A stretch of DNA of 64,000 nucleotides from JAKAGZ01 sp964412105 (lineage in GTDB: Bacteria > Bacteroidota > Ignavibacteria > Ignavibacteriales > Ignavibacteriaceae): NCBI GenBank assembly GCA_964412105.1, contig CAYPNM010000006.1, positions 1 through 64,000 on the forward strand, written 5' to 3'. The notes below the pieces were generated by a model. It did not search any database. It was given only the letters and a program-made list of their open reading frames with translations, and was not told the origin of the DNA. The translations under genes and the position numbers were made by a program. Shown in pieces: positions 60,864 through 64,000 of the stretch. Position 1 is the stretch's first letter. The number at the start of each line of letters is the position of its first letter.

Positions 60864-62024
60864 TTAGCTTTCAACCTCTTCCAGGATTGGCAGTTCGATT
60901 TTTGAAATATCAATCTCCTTAACTTTTGATTTACCATTCTTGCCAGTGGCTTTACCGGTCTTCCTGGTGTCTGGGTTGTTTTTATCTTTGTAATTTTTGT
61001 AAATGTATACTTTGTTTTTGTAATTACGAAGGATAATTTTGTCCTCATCGTGATGAACTACATATTCAGGCAGGATAGGAATTTTCCCTCCTCCGCCAGG
61101 AGCATCTATAACGAAGTGAGGAATAGCCAGACCGCTTGTGTGACCTCTGAGGTTTTCAATTATATTAATTCCAGTTTCTACAGAGGTACGGAAATGATTT
61201 GCTCCCTTAGTTTCATCAGCCATATACATATAATAAGGACGCACCCTGATTTTTAATAGCTTCTGCATCAATTCTTTAACAACAGCAGGATCATCATTTA
61301 CGCCTTTCATTAATACCATTTGATTACCAACCGGGATGCCGGAATCTGCCAGCATTTCACAAGCCTTTGTGCTTTCTGGAGTGATTTCCCAAGGATGATT
61401 AAAGTGAGTATTAAGGTAAACAGGATGATACTTTTTTATCATATTACAAAGTTTCGGGGTGATTCTCTGGGGGAGAACACAGGGCATTTTCGATCCAAGA
61501 CGGATAATTTCAATATGTGGAATTGATCTCAGCCTTTGCAGGATTTTTTCCAGCATTGCATCCGTGAGCATTAATGGATCTCCGCCCGACATAATTACAT
61601 CTCTTATTTCTGTATGCTCTTCGAGATACTTGAAGGCGCTTTCAAGACCTTTCATTGAGATCTTTTCATAGTCTCCAACTTTTCTTTTTCTGGTACAGAA
61701 CCGGCAATAAAGCCCGCACTGACTGGTGACAAGAAAAAGAGCTCTGTCGGGATAACGATGTGTTATATTGGGAACCGGACTCATTGAGTCTTCCATCAAT
61801 GGATCTTCTTCTCCATCGAAGTCATCAAGTTCCACTTTATCGGGTACGCATTGACGCCAGATAGGGTCCCCTGGGTATCTGATCAAACTGAAATAATATG
61901 GGTTAATTCTTGCCTGGAAAAATTCATCCAGATCTTCAGCGACCTTCCGATCTATATTAAATTTTTCGACAAGTTGATCAACAGTATGAATACTGTCGCG
62001 TACCATTTGCTGCCATAGTTCCAT
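60864..62024 (-). CDS. kamA: Lysine 2,3-aminomutase family radical SAM enzyme
   Basis: A 386-residue KamA-family enzyme, which interconverts L-lysine and L-beta-lysine using SAM, a [4Fe-4S] cluster and PLP. The cluster ligands are Cys103, Cys107 and Cys110 (CGLYCRFC), and the PLP lysine is Lys314 in PGGGGKIP. Two aspartates that bind the lysine side chain in clostridial LAM are kept (Asp270 in YMADETKG, Asp307 in IDAPGGGG); glutamate mutases replace them. EpmB-type roles are less likely because there is no epmA or efp nearby. GAGGG lies 8 bases before the start. The C-terminal 50 residues are Lys-rich and unique. Confidence 0.92.
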   Translation of the reverse strand: MELWQQMVRDSIHTVDQLVEKFNIDRKVAEDLDEFFQARINPYYFSLIRYPGDPIWRQCVPDKVELDDFDGEEDPLMEDSMSPVPNITHRYPDRALFLVTSQCGLYCRFCTRKRKVGDYEKISMKGLESAFKYLEEHTEIRDVIMSGGDPLMLTDAMLEKILQRLRSIPHIEIIRLGSKMPCVLPQRITPKLCNMIKKYHPVYLNTHFNHPWEITPESTKACEMLADSGIPVGNQMVLMKGVNDDPAVVKELMQKLLKIRVRPYYMYMADETKGANHFRTSVETGINIIENLRGHTSGLAIPHFVIDAPGGGGKIPILPEYVVHHDEDKIILRNYKNKVYIYKNYKDKNNPDTRKTGKATGKNGKSKVKEIDISKIELPILEEVES

Positions 62025-62047
62025 GACTGACCCTCAGTTTGTTATAC

Positions 62048-62521
62048 TTATTGATAAAAATATTTTCCAAATATCATTAAACTATCCCCGACTCTATAAA
62101 AATCTTTTATTTCTGCAATTATCGAATAATTATTTCTTAAATAGAAATTTCTTGTTTTTAAGTAACTATCTTTTGAAGATGTTTCCGCCAGAAGCCATCT
62201 TCCGTTATTTCCTGTTACGAATTTTTCTGCATGATCAAGTAATTGCTTACCTATACCTTTAATACCGGATTCTGGATCAGAAACAATCCAGTAAAGATCA
62301 TAAACAGCATCTGTCAAAGGACGTTTCCCGGTGCAATGATAACCGAGAATGATTCCGTTATTTTCATAAACAAAAATATTATAGTCGGTCTGCTTTGGAA
62401 CCGTAATTGCTATATTCACGAGTTCCATTGCGACATCGACCTCTTCTTTATTAAAGATCGGAATCTTTTTTAAAATATTTTCAATTTCAATTGCATCAGC
62501 CTGCTTTAATTTTCGTATCAT
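62048..62521 (-). CDS. GNAT family N-acetyltransferase
   Basis: A 157-residue GNAT protein. The acetyl-CoA pyrophosphate loop reads GIKGIGKQLLDHAEKF (about 90-105), and the C-terminal TRNFYLRNNYSIIAEIKDFY is the usual substrate-site segment. It overlaps the ATP-grasp gene by 26 bases and precedes kamA by 23 bases. In archaea and some bacteria KamA is paired with AblB, which acetylates beta-lysine to the osmolyte N-epsilon-acetyl-beta-lysine, but AblB is much longer. This protein may acetylate beta-lysine or a ligase product. Confidence 0.88.
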   Translation of the reverse strand: MIRKLKQADAIEIENILKKIPIFNKEEVDVAMELVNIAITVPKQTDYNIFVYENNGIILGYHCTGKRPLTDAVYDLYWIVSDPESGIKGIGKQLLDHAEKFVTGNNGRWLLAETSSKDSYLKTRNFYLRNNYSIIAEIKDFYRVGDSLMIFGKYFYQ

Positions 62522-63557
62522 CTCTCTTTCTGGTTAAGGCAAAATTTGCAATTGTATACAATAATTCTCCGTATGTAATGCCGGCTGCGGAAGCCGCACG
62601 GGCAAAACCTGAATCAGTCGAAATGTCGGGATTCGGGTTCACTTCGATTACGTATGGCGATCCATCATTGCTGAGTCGAATATCAACCCTTGCATAGTCT
62701 CTGCAGTTCATTGCCCTATAAGCCTCCATCGCGACAGCCTCAACATTTTTTCTTGTATTTTTTTCAATATCAGCAGGACAGCTGGGTTGCGTATGCTGAT
62801 AATAAACACTCTCTTCAATCCACTTACTATCATAAGTGATAATTTTGGGTAGATTGTCAGGAAGTCCATTAAAAAGGATCTCGGATATGGGAAGGATTTG
62901 ATCCCCTAAAATAGCGATGTTAAGCTCGCGACCCTCTATATATTCTTCAGCTATGACATCCTGTTTATAAGTTTCAAATAAAAATTTTAATTGCTTTGTT
63001 AGTTCAGAATGATCATGAACAACCGAAAGCTCTGAAATACCGATGCTTGCATCTTCAGTCAGCAATTTAAGGATAACAGGAAATTTTAGATTAAAACTTT
63101 TTTTCAGGATTTCATCATTTCTTTTTATTATTTGCGATCTGGGTGTTTGAATCCCGAATGACCGCAAAATATTTTTTGCCCGTTCCTTATTAAGACAATT
63201 TCCGAGAGTTATCGGTGTATTACCAGTAAATTGATAGCCCAGCAGTTCAAAAACTCCTGCAATGCAATATTCATAGCTAGCAATCCCTTCGATTGATTCA
63301 ACAAAATTAAAGATTGCATCAGGCGATATCTTATTTAATTCCGATATTGTTCTTTCTACATTGCTGTTTGCTGCATAAGTCTCAACTTTGGTGAAATACT
63401 TTTCCAGACTTTCAATTATTTTATGCAAATCTCTTTCGAAAGCATTTTCAGAAAGGTCGTTTATTTTGCTATCCTTCGGCGCCGGTTTACCATTGTAAAT
63501 CGTGAAAATACTAGCCGGAGAATTGTAACAAATCAATATTTTAGCATCTGTTCTCAT
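62496..63557 (-). CDS. D-alanine-D-alanine ligase-like ATP-grasp enzyme
   Basis: A 353-residue ATP-grasp ligase of the Ddl type, which activates a carboxylate as acyl phosphate and joins it to an amine. Visible are FVESIEG (about 87-93) at the N-domain substrate loop, the ATP-binding EEYIEGRELNIAI (about 201-213), and YARVDIRLSN...YVIEVNPNPDIS with the Mg-binding Glu and Asn. The classical Ddl substrate loop is not preserved, so the substrates probably differ from D-Ala. Coupled by an ATGA overlap to a second homologue upstream and by overlap to the GNAT gene. Confidence 0.85.
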   Translation of the reverse strand: MRTDAKILICYNSPASIFTIYNGKPAPKDSKINDLSENAFERDLHKIIESLEKYFTKVETYAANSNVERTISELNKISPDAIFNFVESIEGIASYEYCIAGVFELLGYQFTGNTPITLGNCLNKERAKNILRSFGIQTPRSQIIKRNDEILKKSFNLKFPVILKLLTEDASIGISELSVVHDHSELTKQLKFLFETYKQDVIAEEYIEGRELNIAILGDQILPISEILFNGLPDNLPKIITYDSKWIEESVYYQHTQPSCPADIEKNTRKNVEAVAMEAYRAMNCRDYARVDIRLSNDGSPYVIEVNPNPDISTDSGFARAASAAGITYGELLYTIANFALTRKRDDTKIKAG

Positions 63558-64000
63558 AAAAGTTTATGCCTCTTAGCTGCAACGTATAACACTTTATTTA
63601 CCATATCGACATAACTGAGTCCAACTGTTCTTGCCGCTTTTGGAAAACACGAGTTATCCTCAGGATTTGGCAGTATTCCAGGTATTGGGTTTACTTCAAT
63701 AATATTGGGTATATTGTTTGAATCGAGGCGCACATCGATCCTGCTCCAATCGCGGCATCGTAATGTTTTATAAGCATTTAGTACAGTGTTTTTAATCTGT
63801 ATTTCCAGGTCATTGCTTATTTCTGCCGGACAGGTAAAAACATCCAGCGGATTTTCTTTTGTGTCCAGTATCCATTTAGCTTCATATGAATAAATTGGAA
63901 TAAAATCCTCCGGAAAGTCACTAAAATTTATTTCAACTATTGGCAACACTTCTGCTTCATCGTCATTACCAAGAACTGCTACAGTAAATTCTCTTCCCGG
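63554..64000 (-). CDS. Second Ddl-like ATP-grasp enzyme (partial, runs off the window)
   Basis: The frame stays open to the window edge; about 148 C-terminal residues are present. Visible are GREFTVAVLGND, then YSYEAKW and CRDWSRIDVRLDSNNIPNIIEVNPIPGI with the metal-binding Glu and Asn. It is clearly paralogous to the adjacent ligase (shared CPA-I, CRD, RVDIR and EVNP motifs in order). Two ligases in tandem suggest two successive bond-forming steps or two partners in one enzyme. Confidence 0.85.
   Translation of the reverse strand, partial: PGREFTVAVLGNDDEAEVLPIVEINFSDFPEDFIPIYSYEAKWILDTKENPLDVFTCPAEISNDLEIQIKNTVLNAYKTLRCRDWSRIDVRLDSNNIPNIIEVNPIPGILPNPEDNSCFPKAARTVGLSYVDMVNKVLYVAAKRHKLL

Overview
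The window is AT-rich chromosomal DNA of a Gram-negative bacterium that looks like a member of the Ignavibacteria or a near relative in the Bacteroidota/FCB group. The evidence is a secreted subtilase with a Por/T9SS-type C-terminal sorting domain (NNFPNPFNPST...), an OmpA protein with thrombospondin type 3 repeats, M13 and M16 peptidases, a Cus pump flanked by an HYC_CC_PP-like protein, many signal peptides ending in AQ, and a TAnnTTTG-like promoter element. This placement is inferred from gene content only. No rRNA, tRNA, CRISPR array, insertion sequence or phage gene was found.

Layout. 1-5.1 kb: the end of an unknown gene, a patatin-like lipase, a secreted alpha/beta hydrolase and an M16 peptidase, with a repeated terminator element. 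5.3-7.2 kb: a PduS-like flavin/Fe-S oxidoreductase and a PduT-like microcompartment shell protein, with no other shell genes in view. 7.3-14.1 kb: an SDR enzyme, a UbiA prenyltransferase, a lipid kinase-like protein, a ThiL-like kinase, an alpha-oxoamine synthase and a B12-binding radical SAM enzyme. Two transcription units here carry the same promoter-proximal array of TGAC(A) boxes at exact 11-bp spacing. 14.2-22.4 kb: a galactoside-use operon (GH35, GH36-like, a tiny membrane protein, sodium:solute symporter, GHMP sugar kinase, nucleotidyltransferase). 22.6-26.2 kb: a STAS protein and a thiol-redox group (DUF2892, thioredoxin, thioredoxin reductase, atypical thioredoxin fold, GroES, glutaredoxin). 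26.8-35 kb: envelope and stress genes (OmpA/TSP3, hemerythrin, beta-barrel-like protein, M13 peptidase, SdpI/ArsR pair, NmrA-like protein).

35-46.9 kb, almost all on the minus strand: cytochrome c and its maturation (CcmF, and a zinc-ribbon protein with a CcmH-like Cys motif), then a copper/silver group (Met-rich secreted protein, metal-binding protein, PII-like protein, CusA, CusB, TolC, HYC_CC_PP-like protein). The adaptor CusB and the small secreted protein share a C-terminal CPxCGM module. 47-51.5 kb: a lipoprotein, the T9SS subtilase, a VOC protein and a membrane protein. 51.6-59.4 kb: a surface polysaccharide cluster (initiating phosphotransferase, four glycosyltransferases, methyltransferase, flippase). 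59.4-60.8 kb: NAD kinase and an exported thioredoxin-like protein. 60.9-64 kb: an overlapping operon, running in from the right edge, of two D-Ala-D-Ala-ligase-like ATP-grasp enzymes, a GNAT acetyltransferase and a lysine 2,3-aminomutase homologue, ended by a strong terminator.

The two best candidates for an undescribed system are the 7.3-14.1 kb cluster with its shared 11-bp-phased operator arrays and the ATP-grasp/GNAT/KamA operon, which could make an acylated or peptide-linked beta-lysine compound. The isolated PduS-PduT pair is a third.
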